64,000 nt of DNA from Streptomyces sp. NBC_00582 (GCF_036345155.1 NZ_CP107772.1:5704001-5768000); one strand, 5' to 3'; numbered from the stretch's first letter, positions 26,781-36,554 are shown. The notes: generated by a model from the letters alone, not told the origin. Program-made: numbers and translations.

Positions 26781-26810
26781 CCCCCGTCCAGGAGTCTCCC
26801 CTGACGGGGG
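26781..26810 (+). terminator. Terminator after the ABC exporter gene
   Basis: 8-bp stem (26781-26788 with 26803-26810) with a 14-nt loop, just after the exporter stop; followed by CATATT. A short inverted repeat ATCACT-6-AGTGAT (26826-26843) follows and could be an operator for the next gene. Confidence 0.6.
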
Positions 26811-26914
26811 CATATTCAGGGTTTGATCACTCTTCGTAGTGATGGGGACGGTGTGCGACGGGATTGTCGCCCTGTATGAAGGGGGCCCACTCGGCCCCAC
26901 AGGAGACGACCCGC

Positions 26915-27403
26915 ATGAGCGCGTTCCCGACCAAGCACGGATCGGCCACCGTCCTGGCCGCACTGGCCCTCGTCCTCTCGGCGACGCCGACCCACGCGAC
27001 CTCGGCCGCCACCACCGTGGGCCTGCCGGGCGGCAACAAGATCGCGATCAACGCCTGGCACTGCGCCGTCTACGTGAACGCCTGTGACTGGCGGGCGTCC
27101 ACGACGATGTCCGGCCTGAACCCCAGGAAGGCGCAGTGGATCCAGAACCGTGCCGAGTTGGAGGCGCACGGCGTCGGAGGCTCCCTCCAGATCTCCCAGA
27201 ACCCCGGGGCCACGCTGACGGTGATCAGCAAGGCGCTGGCCGAGGTGCGCTGGAAGAACACCAACGCGAGCATCGCCGACACCTGGGGGCAGGTGCGCCC
27301 CAGCAAGACCACGATGTACGTCTCGACCCGCAGTTGCGGCACCGCCCAGGTGACCGGCGCGATCAAGGTCAGCGAGAAGTGCGCCTACGCGGGCGCCTCT
27401 TGA
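26915..27403 (+). CDS. Secreted four-cysteine protein of unknown function
   Basis: A 162-residue exported protein. ATG 26915 follows AGGAGA by 9 nt. A Sec signal (residues 1-28, cut near THA-TS) leads to a mature domain of about 134 residues with Cys50, Cys57, Cys141 and Cys156, which can form two disulfides. The pattern GNKIAINAWHCAVYVNACDW, then strands alternating with Thr/Ser, suggests a small beta-sandwich. It is followed by the lipoprotein gene, overlapping by 25 bp, and heads a five-gene cassette with an ABC transporter. No family recognised; effector, antimicrobial or adhesin roles are all open. Confidence 0.8.
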   Translation: MSAFPTKHGSATVLAALALVLSATPTHATSAATTVGLPGGNKIAINAWHCAVYVNACDWRASTTMSGLNPRKAQWIQNRAELEAHGVGGSLQISQNPGATLTVISKALAEVRWKNTNASIADTWGQVRPSKTTMYVSTRSCGTAQVTGAIKVSEKCAYAGAS

Positions 27404-29064
27404 GCTGTGCCGGGGCGGTCGTGTCCGCGGCCCTGCTGGGCTCGTGCGTTCCCCCCGCCGAGCCCGGGGCGCCGCGGTCCACGGTCGCCCGGCAGCTCGA
27501 TCTGCTGGTCAGCAGCGCCAACGGCTATCACTATCCCCCCTTTCTGCGCGAGCAGCCGGCCGCCCCCGAGCAGCAGTTCTACGCCCTGCGGACGCTGAGC
27601 GACCTGGGGCGGGAGCCCAGGATGCGGGTGTCCGCACAGCGGGTCGCGGAGCTGCGCCGGGAGGCGCTCGCCTCCTCTCCGCTGTGGGGCCGCGCATGGC
27701 TGGTCCCACTGCTGCGGGCGGGCGCCGGGGAAGCGCTCGGCGCGGGCGATGCGCAAGCCGTAGGGAAGCTGAGGGCCAAGGGCGGCTGGTACGTCGACAC
27801 CGCGCTCGGCCGGGACGGGGACGCGGCCCTGCTGGGCGCGACCTGGGCCGCCGTCGAGGTCCTCGACGCCCTCGGCCCGGAGGCCGCGCCCTCGCGCGCG
27901 GACCGGTCCTCGACCGTCCGCTGGCTGCGGTCACTCGCCCGCACGCCCCGACCGCTCGACCAGAGTGCCGCGCTGGCCGGCGCCCTGCGGTTGCTGGGCT
28001 CACCCGTGCCCACCGCGCTCACCACGACCGCCCCGCCCCGAACGGACGACTGGGCGACCCTGACCCCCGAGACCCGCGCGCAGCGGCTGGCCGACACCTA
28101 CTACCACGTCCTGGTCCAGGAGGCGGCGGGCCGTCGCCCCTTGCTCGACCGCGGGATCTGGGAAGCGGTCCTGAGGGACGGCGCGGCGACCCTGCCGTAC
28201 GAACACCTGTACTACGTGGTCCATGTGCTGAGGGCCGCAGGGGCGGAGGACGCTGTGTTCGCGCCGGTGGTCCGGCGGCTGGAGGGAGCACGGCTCGAGG
28301 ACGGGACCGTCCGCGACCCCGCCGCCTACCTGGGCAATCCCGACGCCTCCCTCTTCGTGGAACGTCTGCGGACGCTCGCGGGCCGACCGCGAAAGGATCA
28401 GCGGCTCCTCGCGGCACTCGACCGTGACGAGAGGTCCGGCCGGGCGAGTCAGGAGCCTGCCGAACGGCTGGCCCGTGCCGCCCTGCGCGCCGTGGCGGCG
28501 GGCGGCGACCCCGCGGGCGAAGAGGCGCGACGGCTCTGTGCCGACCCGGCCGTGCTGCCCGCCACCGTGACCGAGCACAACGCGACCCTGTGGCACCGCA
28601 CCCGGCTCAACTGTCACGACGCGGGCGTGCGAAGCCGCCTCCCGGCAGTCCACCGCTGGGCCACGGACACGTCGCAGGGCGTGGTCGCGGCCGCCACCGT
28701 CGCCGTGGGCTTCGCGGACTCGGGCGCCCGCGACGCCGTACCGCAGTGGATCACGGCCGAGAGCCTGAAGCGGTGGGTCCGCACCCCCGAACGGTTCGTC
28801 TCCGTCTACGACTACGTCCTCGTCGTACGGGCGCACGCACTGCTCGGCGGGGTGACGGACGCCGCTCTGCGCGAGGCGCTCGGGCGCGGGGTCACGCCGT
28901 ACCGGGGCTGTCCCGGCCTGCCCGATCTCTTCCAGGTCGGCCGGGGCGACCGGGCCTGTGACCTCAAGACCACCTGGGGAGTGTGGAGTCTGGACCACCG
29001 GTTGCACGACGCCATGGGCTGGACGCCGGCCCGCATCCCCGCGACGACGGAGCACACGGAGTGA
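27379..29064 (+). CDS. Large lipoprotein, alpha-helical, unknown function
   Basis: A 561-residue lipoprotein. The GTG at 27379 is chosen over TTG 27400 because it supplies the basic n-region MRLRGR before the hydrophobic core and the lipobox LLGSC (Cys23). The rest is rich in helices and tryptophans with repeating patterns such as GRAWLVPLLRAG, ATWAAVEVLDALG, IWEAVLRDG and YVVHVLRAAG. This recalls alpha-toroid folds of the terpenoid-cyclase/prenyltransferase type, but no catalytic motif is visible. It follows the secreted-protein gene and precedes a MacB-like transporter. Confidence 0.8.
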   Translation: MRLRGRLLSCAGAVVSAALLGSCVPPAEPGAPRSTVARQLDLLVSSANGYHYPPFLREQPAAPEQQFYALRTLSDLGREPRMRVSAQRVAELRREALASSPLWGRAWLVPLLRAGAGEALGAGDAQAVGKLRAKGGWYVDTALGRDGDAALLGATWAAVEVLDALGPEAAPSRADRSSTVRWLRSLARTPRPLDQSAALAGALRLLGSPVPTALTTTAPPRTDDWATLTPETRAQRLADTYYHVLVQEAAGRRPLLDRGIWEAVLRDGAATLPYEHLYYVVHVLRAAGAEDAVFAPVVRRLEGARLEDGTVRDPAAYLGNPDASLFVERLRTLAGRPRKDQRLLAALDRDERSGRASQEPAERLARAALRAVAAGGDPAGEEARRLCADPAVLPATVTEHNATLWHRTRLNCHDAGVRSRLPAVHRWATDTSQGVVAAATVAVGFADSGARDAVPQWITAESLKRWVRTPERFVSVYDYVLVVRAHALLGGVTDAALREALGRGVTPYRGCPGLPDLFQVGRGDRACDLKTTWGVWSLDHRLHDAMGWTPARIPATTEHTE

Positions 29065-29075
29065 GAGGGAGCGCG

Positions 29076-29753
29076 ATGGGTGAACTGCTGCGGGCGCGGG
29101 GCGTGAGCAAGTCGTACGCCCTGCGCGGACGTCACGTCGACGTCCTGCGCGAGGTCGATCTCGACGTCCGAGGAGGGCAGGTCACGGCACTCGTCGGCCG
29201 TTCCGGATCGGGCAAGACCACCCTGCTGCACATCCTCGGTCTGCTGACGACGCCGGACCGGGGCACGGTGTTCGTGCAGGACGTCGACACCTCCGGGCTC
29301 GGCGACGGCGCCCTCGCCGACCTGCGCCGCTCCCGACTCGGCTTCGTCTTCCAGTCGTACAACCTGCTGCCCCAGCACTCTGCCCTGCGCAACGTCCTCC
29401 TGCCGTACACCGGCCGCCGCTCCGCGGGGGAGGCACGCGCGCGTGCGCTGCTCGCCCGGGTCGGTCTCGCCGAGCGGGCCGGGCATCTGCCCGGTGAGCT
29501 GTCCGGCGGCGAGCAGCAACGCGTCGCCCTGGCCCGCGCCCTGGTCAACGACCCGCCCGTCGTCCTGGCCGACGAGCCGACCGGGAACCTCGACGAGGCG
29601 AGCGAGGACGTACTGCTCGGCCTGTTCCGCGAACTCGCGGACGAGGGCCGGGCGATCGTGCTCGTGACGCACAATCCGGTCGTCTCGCAGGCGGCGGACG
29701 TGGTGCACCGGCTGGGCGAGGGCGCGACGGCCACCGAGAGGAGCACCGCGTGA
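29076..29753 (+). CDS. MacB/LolD-type ABC ATPase
   Basis: A 225-residue ATPase of the mechanotransmission group. Walker A is GRSGSGKTT, signature LSGGEQQRVALARALV, Walker B VVLADEPTGNLDEAS and switch His in VTHNPVV. GAGGGA precedes the ATG at 29076. It pairs with the FtsX-like permease encoded next (4-bp overlap). Such pairs drive periplasmic or extracellular work, such as release of lipoproteins or peptides, rather than transport across the membrane. That fits its neighbours, a secreted protein and two lipoproteins. Confidence 0.93.
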   Translation: MGELLRARGVSKSYALRGRHVDVLREVDLDVRGGQVTALVGRSGSGKTTLLHILGLLTTPDRGTVFVQDVDTSGLGDGALADLRRSRLGFVFQSYNLLPQHSALRNVLLPYTGRRSAGEARARALLARVGLAERAGHLPGELSGGEQQRVALARALVNDPPVVLADEPTGNLDEASEDVLLGLFRELADEGRAIVLVTHNPVVSQAADVVHRLGEGATATERSTA

Positions 29754-30967
29754 ACGTCTTCGCCCTGGCCGTGGCCAACGTCCGTGCGCTGCGGCGGCGG
29801 TTGTACGGGCTGGTCGCGCTGGTCTCCGTCACCGGTGCCGTCTGCCTCGGCGCGCTGGGTATCGCCGACCGGGCGCAGGGCGCCGCCGACTCGGGGGTCA
29901 AGGAGAGCGCCGCCAACCGCAGCATCACCGTCGACCGGCCCGACGGCCGCCCCGGCACCCCGCAGTTGACCGATGCCACGGCCGCACGACTGGCAGAGCT
30001 TCCCCATGTGGAGTCGGTGCAGCACCGCGCGCAGGTCTCGTTCAGCGTGCGGACGGAGACCGGGGACGCGATCCTCCTGTACGCGACCACACATCGGGCG
30101 GCCCTGCCGCCGCCCGTCACCGGGTCCGTGCGCAAGGCCCTCTTCCCGCTCCGGCCGGGCGAGATCGTCGTACCGGCGACATCCCAGGGCGCCGACCTGG
30201 GCCAAAGGCTCGGCCAGGACATCGAGATCGAGACCACCCGTTACGTACGGCCCGGTGAGGGCGTCGGTGTCACCCGGCACGCGCGTCTCGTCGGTGTCTA
30301 CGACCCGGCCTGGCAGCTCGACGGCCCGGACGCCGCGTACGCCGCCGACCCGGACGTCGTGACCTGGGCGGCGGACCGGGCGGGGGAGCCGGCCGACCGG
30401 TACCTGAGCACCGTCGGCTACGACCAGCTCACCGTCGTCGCGCGGGCGGCGGCCGACGTCCCCGGCGTCATGAAGTCGGTCCAAAGCCTCGGCTATCCGG
30501 CGGTCACCCTGCGCCAGCAGCTCGACGCGCTGCCCGGCGTGCTCCACCTGGTGGAGTTGGCCGGCCAGGTCCTGCTCGGTGTTCTCGGAGTGCTGGCGTT
30601 CGCGGGCGCGGTGACGGTGACGGGTGCGCTGGCGCGGCAGCGGGCCCAGGAGATCGGCGTCCTCAAGGCGGTCGGGTTCCGTACCAGGAGTGTGCTGATC
30701 CTGCTGGTCACGGAGATGGCCCTCGCCGGTGCGGTCGCCGCCCTGGCCGGCACGGCCCTCGGGGCCCTGTTCGGCGCCGTCGGCGCGGCCCTGCTGCGGC
30801 GCAGCGCGGACCTCGCCCCGTACACGACCGGCCGGGTACCGCTGCCGACGGCCGGAACCCTGCTCACCCTCGTGGTGCTCACGGTGCTGGTCGTGGCGGG
30901 CGGTGCCCTGGGGCCGGCCCGCAGAGCCGCGCGGATGTCCCCGACGGACGCGATGAAGGACTGGTGA
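29750..30967 (+). CDS. FtsX-like permease of the MacB-type transporter
   Basis: A 405-residue permease with the MacB topology: one N-terminal helix (residues 18-40), a large extracytoplasmic domain (about 45-255) and three C-terminal helices (about 270-395). The cytoplasmic coupling segment ALARQRAQEIGVLKAVGFRTRSVLILLVTEM is diagnostic. The C-terminus LGPARRAARMSPTDAMKDW is typical. It overlaps the ATPase gene and the next lipoprotein gene by 4 bp each. Confidence 0.92.
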   Translation: MNVFALAVANVRALRRRLYGLVALVSVTGAVCLGALGIADRAQGAADSGVKESAANRSITVDRPDGRPGTPQLTDATAARLAELPHVESVQHRAQVSFSVRTETGDAILLYATTHRAALPPPVTGSVRKALFPLRPGEIVVPATSQGADLGQRLGQDIEIETTRYVRPGEGVGVTRHARLVGVYDPAWQLDGPDAAYAADPDVVTWAADRAGEPADRYLSTVGYDQLTVVARAAADVPGVMKSVQSLGYPAVTLRQQLDALPGVLHLVELAGQVLLGVLGVLAFAGAVTVTGALARQRAQEIGVLKAVGFRTRSVLILLVTEMALAGAVAALAGTALGALFGAVGAALLRRSADLAPYTTGRVPLPTAGTLLTLVVLTVLVVAGGALGPARRAARMSPTDAMKDW

Positions 30968-32031
30968 GAGCGGTGGCGGCGGAAGCGCGGGCCCAGCGGC
31001 CTCGGCCGTGTACGGGACGGAGAAGGACGGCCGGTCTTCTCTCCGCGCTCGGTCTTCTCGCGATGGTCGGTCCGGTCGCGGCGTGCTCCGGGCCGGGCGG
31101 GGTGGAGCTGGGCCACGACTGGGCGGGGGCCTCGACGTTCGCGCTGGTCAGGGTGGACGGGCTGGTGACGGTGGTGGGGATCGACGGGGAGCGGGCGAGG
31201 GCGGAGAGCCTCGCGGTCGTACCGCAGCAGGCCGACGACACCGACGCGGTCGCTCCGCGGCTGGTCCGGCTCGGGGACGGGCGCTGGCTGGTGACCGTGC
31301 CCCGCCGGAGCGGCGGGCCGGACCGGCGGTACCTGGTGAACCGTACCGATCACGTCCTCGACGGGATGGCGGGGGACACCCGGCTGCGGCTGGTGCTGCC
31401 CGCCCGGACGCGGGTGGCCGAGGTGGCCGGGCTGCCGGACCTTCCCGGCGGGCACTCGAGCGTGCTGGTCAGGGACCCCGGGGACTGGTCCGTGCGACGG
31501 AGGTTGAGCGTGGCCGGCACCGTCGGGCTCGTCGCCTCCGACACCGGCTCCGACACGGTCTGCCTGGGCGGTGAGGCCGGGGTGACCGTCGCGGATCTGC
31601 GGAGTGGTCGGGTGCGGGCCGTGGCCGGCTCGGCGGGGCCGGACGTCACGGGGCTCGCCTGCCCGGGCGGCCGTCCGGTGGTCGTGCGGGCCCGGCCCTC
31701 GGACGGGGGCGCCGTCCGGGCCGCCGTGACCCGGACCGCCGGCGCGACGACGGTCTCCGTCACCGGTGGGCGGGTGGACGCAGTGGCCGCCCGTGGCACG
31801 ACGGTGGTGATCGCCGTGGCAGCCGGGGGCGACACCGAACTCGTCGAGATCGACACCGTCGGCGGCGGTGAGCGGCGCCGTGCCCGGATCGGGGGCCTGG
31901 CCGCGTCGCAGGCGCTCGCAGCCGATCCGGCCGGGTGGCTGCTCTTCTCCGAGTCCACGGTGACCAGGGTGGATCTCGGCACGGGCGGACGTCGGCGGTT
32001 CGCCCTGCCGGGAACTCTGCTCGCCCCCTGA
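30964..32031 (+). CDS. Lipoprotein, beta-propeller-like, end of MacB-type cassette
   Basis: A 355-residue lipoprotein. The GTG at 30964 overlaps the permease stop (GTGA). The signal has an Arg-rich start, hydrophobic core and lipobox VAAC (Cys41). The mature chain shows repeated strand pairs ending in short loops (GDGRWLVTVPRR, SDTVCLGGEAGVTVADLRSGRVRAVAG, RGTTVVIAVAAGGDTELVEIDTVGG), which reads like a beta-propeller. No motif for catalysis. It probably acts with the MacB-type transporter on the cell surface. Confidence 0.78.
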   Translation: MRAVAAEARAQRPRPCTGRRRTAGLLSALGLLAMVGPVAACSGPGGVELGHDWAGASTFALVRVDGLVTVVGIDGERARAESLAVVPQQADDTDAVAPRLVRLGDGRWLVTVPRRSGGPDRRYLVNRTDHVLDGMAGDTRLRLVLPARTRVAEVAGLPDLPGGHSSVLVRDPGDWSVRRRLSVAGTVGLVASDTGSDTVCLGGEAGVTVADLRSGRVRAVAGSAGPDVTGLACPGGRPVVVRARPSDGGAVRAAVTRTAGATTVSVTGGRVDAVAARGTTVVIAVAAGGDTELVEIDTVGGGERRRARIGGLAASQALAADPAGWLLFSESTVTRVDLGTGGRRRFALPGTLLAP

Positions 32032-32054
32032 ACCGGTCCGCACCCGGCGGCCGT

Positions 32055-32810
32055 TCATCCCTCGCGCAGTATGTACCCCAGCCCCCGTACCGTCTGGATC
32101 AGGCGGGGGTGGCCGGTGGTTTCCAGTTTTCGGCGGAGGTACATGACGTAGACGTCGAGGGTGTTGGAGGTGGGTTCGAAGTCGAAGCCCCAGACGTCGT
32201 GGAGGATCTGGGCGCGGGTGAGGACCTTCGCGGGGTTGCGGAGGAGGTATTCGAGCAGGGTGTACTCGGTGCGGGTGAGGTCCAGGGGGTGGCCCGCGCG
32301 GGTGACCGTGCGGGTGGAGTGGGTCATGACGACGTCGTGGAAGACGAGGGTGTCGGGGGGAGAGGGGGGCGGTGGGGAAGGGGTGCGGCGGGTGGCCCGG
32401 CGCAGGAGGGCGCGGACGCGGGCGAGGAGTTCCTCCACGGCGAAGGGTTTCATCAGGTAGTCGTCGGCGCCGTTGTCCAGGGCGACGATCCGGTCGCCGA
32501 CCGCGTCCCGGCCGGTGATCATGAGGATCGGGACCGTGGAGCCGGAGGCACGGATGCGGCGGGTGGCGGCCAGGCCGTCGAGGCCCGGCATGGTGACGTC
32601 CATCAGGACCAGGTCGGGTGCGCCGCCGGGGGCCGCGATCAGGTCGAGGGCGAGCCGTCCGTCGTCGGCGAGGACGGTCTCGTAGCCCTCGAACCTGAGC
32701 AGTCTGCCGATGCCCTCCCTGATGTCCGCGTCGTCGTCGGCGAGCAGGATCCTGCCCGCCGCGTTCGTCGTCGTGCCCGCTTCCGTTCCCCTCACCGTCT
32801 GATGCACCAT
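32055..32810 (-). CDS. OmpR/PhoB-family response regulator without adjacent kinase
   Basis: A 251-residue regulator. The receiver domain has ILLADDDADIREGIG, the phosphoacceptor Asp in LVLMDVTMPGLDGL, and Lys in DYLMKPFAVEELL. A short Pro-rich linker leads to a winged-helix DNA-binding domain ([39 protein letters not shown]). It closely resembles the regulator at 36551-37288 but has no kinase gene next to it; the pectin-degrading enzyme gene is upstream on the same strand. The start at 32810 sits directly on AAGGA, so GTG 32795 remains possible. Confidence 0.9.
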   Translation of the reverse strand: MVHQTVRGTEAGTTTNAAGRILLADDDADIREGIGRLLRFEGYETVLADDGRLALDLIAAPGGAPDLVLMDVTMPGLDGLAATRRIRASGSTVPILMITGRDAVGDRIVALDNGADDYLMKPFAVEELLARVRALLRRATRRTPSPPPPSPPDTLVFHDVVMTHSTRTVTRAGHPLDLTRTEYTLLEYLLRNPAKVLTRAQILHDVWGFDFEPTSNTLDVYVMYLRRKLETTGHPRLIQTVRGLGYILREG

Positions 32811-32871
32811 TCCTTCACGGTGGGGCGGAGGGCTGTGGCTGAGCTGGCAGAGGGGTGTGGCTGGGCTGGGA

Positions 32872-34974
32872 TCAGGAGGCCGACGGCGTCCAGTCGCCGA
32901 GCCAGTCGGAAACCTCCTGGTCGGCGGCCTGGGCATCGGTCAGCTGCGGACGGTTGCTGCTCGCGGCGCCCGCGCCGGCGCCGGTGTTCTTGTACTCGGC
33001 GAAGCGGTCGTCCTTCCAGGAGAAGCCGCCCATGTCGGACCAGGGGGTGGACTTGATCGCCGCGCCGAGGGTGGTGTTGCGGACCGTGGTCTGCGGGTCG
33101 ACCGTGGTGTCGCCGCCCGGGTGCCAGTTGCGGCCGAGGAAGAAGGAGACCGAGGTCACGTCTCCGTTGACGGTCGAGCGGTTGATCAGGATGCCCTTGC
33201 GGCCCGCGGCGGTGCTGGGGGCCGTGACATAGCCGGCGCTCGTGCCGTTCCAGCGCTTCTTCAGCGTGATGACGGACTTGTCGATGACGGCGGTGGCCCG
33301 GCCGAAGATGAAGTCGACGTTGCCGGTGATGTAGGAGTTGCTGATGTAGACCCGGCCGACCTTGTCCTTGGCGGCGCTCTCCATCTCCAGGGTGTCCTGG
33401 TCGCCGTTGACGATGACCCCGTCGAGCACGATCCGGTCGGCCTGGGTGAGCAGGGCCACCGCCTGGTTGGCGATGTCCTGGTGCTTGGACTCGTCGAAGT
33501 CGTTGGTGACGGTGAGGTTGCGGACCTGGGAGTCGTCCGAGAGGACGGAGACGGTGGCGCTGCCGGGGGTGCCGTACGTCCCCGAACCGTCGGGCCTGGT
33601 CATGCCGGCCGCGTTGCCGTAGACGATCGTGGTGTCCTTGCGGCTGCCGCCGCTGCCCTGGATGGTGACGTGCGGCTTGTTCGCGGGGACCTTCACGACC
33701 TCGCGGTACGTCCCCGGCTTCACGGAGATGACGACCCGCGAGGTGTTGTTCGCCGGTACGGCGTCCACGGCGGCCTGGACCGTCCTGTACTGGCCGGTGC
33801 CGTCGGCGGCGACGGTGAGGGTCGTGGCCGCCGCCGACTTGACGGTGCCCGTGCTCGTGGCCGTGGTCGTCCCGAGGGTGCTGCGGGGGCCGGCGCCGGA
33901 CCTGAGGAGCGAGGGGACGTCGGCCGTCTTGTCCAGGGTGTACGCGTAGTACTTCCTGGGGTCCCAGGCCGCGCCCGAACCGCCGCTCTCGTTCTTGCCC
34001 GTCGTCCCGGAGAACACGTTGCCGCGCTGGACGAGGGTGGCGGTGGCGTCGCGGACGACGGGGTTGGTCAGGCCCTGGAAGGAGGAGTTCTCCAGGATCA
34101 TGTTGGTCCTGCCGCGCGCGTAGTTGCCGTACGACGACTTGATCTCCGTGCCCGCCACGTCCTCCAGGAAGTTGTTGTAGAGGTGCGCGTGGGCGACGTT
34201 GTCCGTGGACGGGTTGCGCTGCTCGGTCTCGCGGATCCAGTTGTGGTGGATGGTGATGTCCGCGGTGACGTTGTCCGTCCAGCCGATGCCGAAGGCCTTG
34301 TTCTCCTGGCTGAGCCTGTTCCAGGAGACGGTCAGGTAGGTGGTGTCCTTGCGGCTGTCGATCAGACCGTCAGCCATGTGACGGATGTCGTTGTGGTCGA
34401 TCCAGACGTGGTGGGCGCCGTCCATCTGGATGCCGTCGTAGTCGTGTTCCTTGTCGTTCCAGACACCCTGGTACGCGTCCCGGATCGTCAGGTTCCGGAT
34501 GATCACGTTGTGGACGCCCTGGCCGAGGAAGAAGCCGCCGCCGACGATCTGCCCCGCCGTCCCGGAGCCGATGATCGTCTTGTTCGACTGGACCTTGATC
34601 TCCTTGCCGACCGGGTCCATGTTGATCGTCGCGGCGACGACGATGACGTACGGCTCGGTGGCGGTCGCGTACTTCTCCAGGTCGGCGAGGGTCTTCACGG
34701 TGACCGTCTTGCCGTCCCGGCCGCCGTACGTCCCCTTCTGGCCCAGCGCGTCGACCGAGGCGAAACCGTCGGCGGTGGCGGTGGCCCAGGCGGGCGCGGT
34801 GGTGGCCGCCGACGCCTTGGTCTGCGCGTCGGCGCCGAACAGGCCCAGGTCCGTGCCGTACGCGAGGGTGCCGGCCGCGGTCAGCGCGAGCGGGATGCCC
34901 GCGGCGAGTGCGGTCCGGCGCTTGCGGTGACGGGGCTGTGAGCCGGTGCGGGGCGCGCGGCGGGCTTCACTCAT
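32872..34974 (-). CDS. Bifunctional pectate lyase - pectinesterase
   Basis: A 700-residue secreted enzyme combining two pectin-degrading activities. Signal peptide with basic start and hydrophobic core (residues 20-45). Domain 1 (about 55-370) is a PL1 pectate lyase: DGIQMDGAHHVWIDHNDI holds Ca-binding and fold residues, and WNRLSQENK, ITIHHNWI and RNPSTDNVAHAHLYNNF are family landmarks. Domain 2 (about 400-690) is a CE8 pectinesterase with VAADGTGQYRTVQAAVDAVP, NGDQDTLEM, NSYITGNVDFIFG and VSFFLGRNW. The esterase would remove methyl groups so the lyase can cut. It lies between a sensor kinase gene and an orphan response regulator gene. Confidence 0.93.
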   Translation of the reverse strand: MSEARRAPRTGSQPRHRKRRTALAAGIPLALTAAGTLAYGTDLGLFGADAQTKASAATTAPAWATATADGFASVDALGQKGTYGGRDGKTVTVKTLADLEKYATATEPYVIVVAATINMDPVGKEIKVQSNKTIIGSGTAGQIVGGGFFLGQGVHNVIIRNLTIRDAYQGVWNDKEHDYDGIQMDGAHHVWIDHNDIRHMADGLIDSRKDTTYLTVSWNRLSQENKAFGIGWTDNVTADITIHHNWIRETEQRNPSTDNVAHAHLYNNFLEDVAGTEIKSSYGNYARGRTNMILENSSFQGLTNPVVRDATATLVQRGNVFSGTTGKNESGGSGAAWDPRKYYAYTLDKTADVPSLLRSGAGPRSTLGTTTATSTGTVKSAAATTLTVAADGTGQYRTVQAAVDAVPANNTSRVVISVKPGTYREVVKVPANKPHVTIQGSGGSRKDTTIVYGNAAGMTRPDGSGTYGTPGSATVSVLSDDSQVRNLTVTNDFDESKHQDIANQAVALLTQADRIVLDGVIVNGDQDTLEMESAAKDKVGRVYISNSYITGNVDFIFGRATAVIDKSVITLKKRWNGTSAGYVTAPSTAAGRKGILINRSTVNGDVTSVSFFLGRNWHPGGDTTVDPQTTVRNTTLGAAIKSTPWSDMGGFSWKDDRFAEYKNTGAGAGAASSNRPQLTDAQAADQEVSDWLGDWTPSAS

Positions 34975-35090
34975 CTGCGGTGTCCGTTCCAGGAGGGGAC
35001 CACCCGTGGGGGGTGCGGGTCGCGGGTTGGTCGCCGCCTGGGACGGAAAGGTTGCCGTACGGAGGGAAATTCGCGGAGCAGGGCCGCTGC

Positions 35091-36554
35091 CTACGGCGTC
35101 TCGTGTGCCTCGGGGGGAGGTGTCGGGGCGCCCGGCAGGCGTACGGTCGCCACCGTGCCGCCGCCGTGGGCGCGGGCCAGGGTGACGTTGCCGCCGGCCT
35201 GTTCGACCGTGCGGGCGACGATGGAGAGGCCGAGACCGGAGCCGGGGAGGGCGCGGGCGCTGGGGGAGCGCCAGAAGCGGTCGAAGACGTGGGGGAGTTC
35301 GTCCTCGGGGATGCCGGGGCCGTGGTCGCGGACGGTCAGTTTGCCGTGCGTCAGCTGGACGTCGATCGTGCCGCCCTCGGGGCTGAACTTCACCGCGTTG
35401 TCCAGGATGTTGACGACCGCACGCTCCAGCGCGGCGGGCTCCGCCCGGGTGAACCAGGGCTCCAGGTGGGCGTTGATCGTCAGCTCGGGGCCGCGCAGGC
35501 GTGCGCGGCGCAGGGCCGCCTCGACCGTGTCCTCCAGGGCGACCACCTGGACGCGTTCGCCGCGCTGGCCCTCCGAGCGGGAGAGCTCCTGGAGGTCGCC
35601 GATGAGGGAGGCGAGCTCCGTCATCTGCGCCTTCACACTCGCGAGCAGCGCCTTTCGGTCGGCGGCGGGGATGGGGCGGCCGGTCTCCTCGCTGCGGGTG
35701 AGGAGCTCTATGTTCGTGCGGAGTGAGGTGAGGGGGGTGCGGAGTTCGTGTCCGGCGTCCGCGATCAGCTGCTGCTGGAGCTCGCGGGAGTTGGCGAGGG
35801 AGGCGGTCATCGAGTTGAAGGAACGGGAGAGCCGGGCGATCTCGTCCTCGGCGTCGTCCTCTACGGGGATACGGGTGCTCAAGTCGTCGGTGCGGGCGAC
35901 GTGTTCGACGGCCTCGGTGAGCTTGTCGACGGGGCGGAGACCTGCGCGGGCTACGGCGAGACCGGCTGCGCCTGCGCCGAGCACTCCGACGCCGGAGACG
36001 AGGAGGAGGATCAGGGCGAGTTCGTTGAGGGTGGACTGGGTGCTCTTCAGCGGGATGGCGACCTGGAGGGCGACGTTGTTGACGACCCCCGCGCCGTTGT
36101 CGCTGTTCACCACGAGGGCGGTGGTCACGATGCGGACCGCGTTGCCGTCGCTGTCCACGCCGTTGCGGAAGTACAGGGTGCCGGGCTCGCCGTTCTTGGC
36201 CACGGTCTTGTCGTTGCCGGCGACCTTCACGAGGGATTCGGAGCTGCCGTAGATGCAGGCCTTGCCGCTCGACTGGACCAGTTGGGAGTAGCCCTTGAAA
36301 CGCGGGCCGAAGGGAAAAGCGTCGGACTGCGACTGGGCACACGTGTCGAGGGCGGCGAACACCTGGTTCGCGGGCTGCGCGCGCTCGACACTCGACTTCA
36401 GATCGGCGTTCAGCTCCTCGTACAACTTCCCCTGCACGATGAACCAGCACGTCACCGAAACCGCCGCCACCGCGAACGCCACAGCGGCAGCGACCAGCAT
36501 GGACAGCCGGGCCCGAATGGGAAGGGTCCGGAACCGTCGCACCAGCTTGTTCAC
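35091..36554 (-). CDS. Sensor histidine kinase, MprB/BaeS-like
   Basis: A 487-residue membrane kinase. Helices at about 18-40 and 177-202 bracket an extracytoplasmic sensor of about 135 residues with two cysteines (Cys72, Cys100) that may form a disulfide. HAMP follows (about 203-255), then the H-box [13 protein letters not shown] with His269, the N-box [14 protein letters not shown] and the G boxes DHGPGIP and GSGLGLSI. Its start overlaps the upstream regulator stop by 4 bp, so the two form one system. An HtrA-like protease gene lies upstream, as in mycobacterial MprAB-PepD, hinting at envelope-stress sensing. Confidence 0.93.
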   Translation of the reverse strand: MNKLVRRFRTLPIRARLSMLVAAAVAFAVAAVSVTCWFIVQGKLYEELNADLKSSVERAQPANQVFAALDTCAQSQSDAFPFGPRFKGYSQLVQSSGKACIYGSSESLVKVAGNDKTVAKNGEPGTLYFRNGVDSDGNAVRIVTTALVVNSDNGAGVVNNVALQVAIPLKSTQSTLNELALILLLVSGVGVLGAGAAGLAVARAGLRPVDKLTEAVEHVARTDDLSTRIPVEDDAEDEIARLSRSFNSMTASLANSRELQQQLIADAGHELRTPLTSLRTNIELLTRSEETGRPIPAADRKALLASVKAQMTELASLIGDLQELSRSEGQRGERVQVVALEDTVEAALRRARLRGPELTINAHLEPWFTRAEPAALERAVVNILDNAVKFSPEGGTIDVQLTHGKLTVRDHGPGIPEDELPHVFDRFWRSPSARALPGSGLGLSIVARTVEQAGGNVTLARAHGGGTVATVRLPGAPTPPPEAHETP

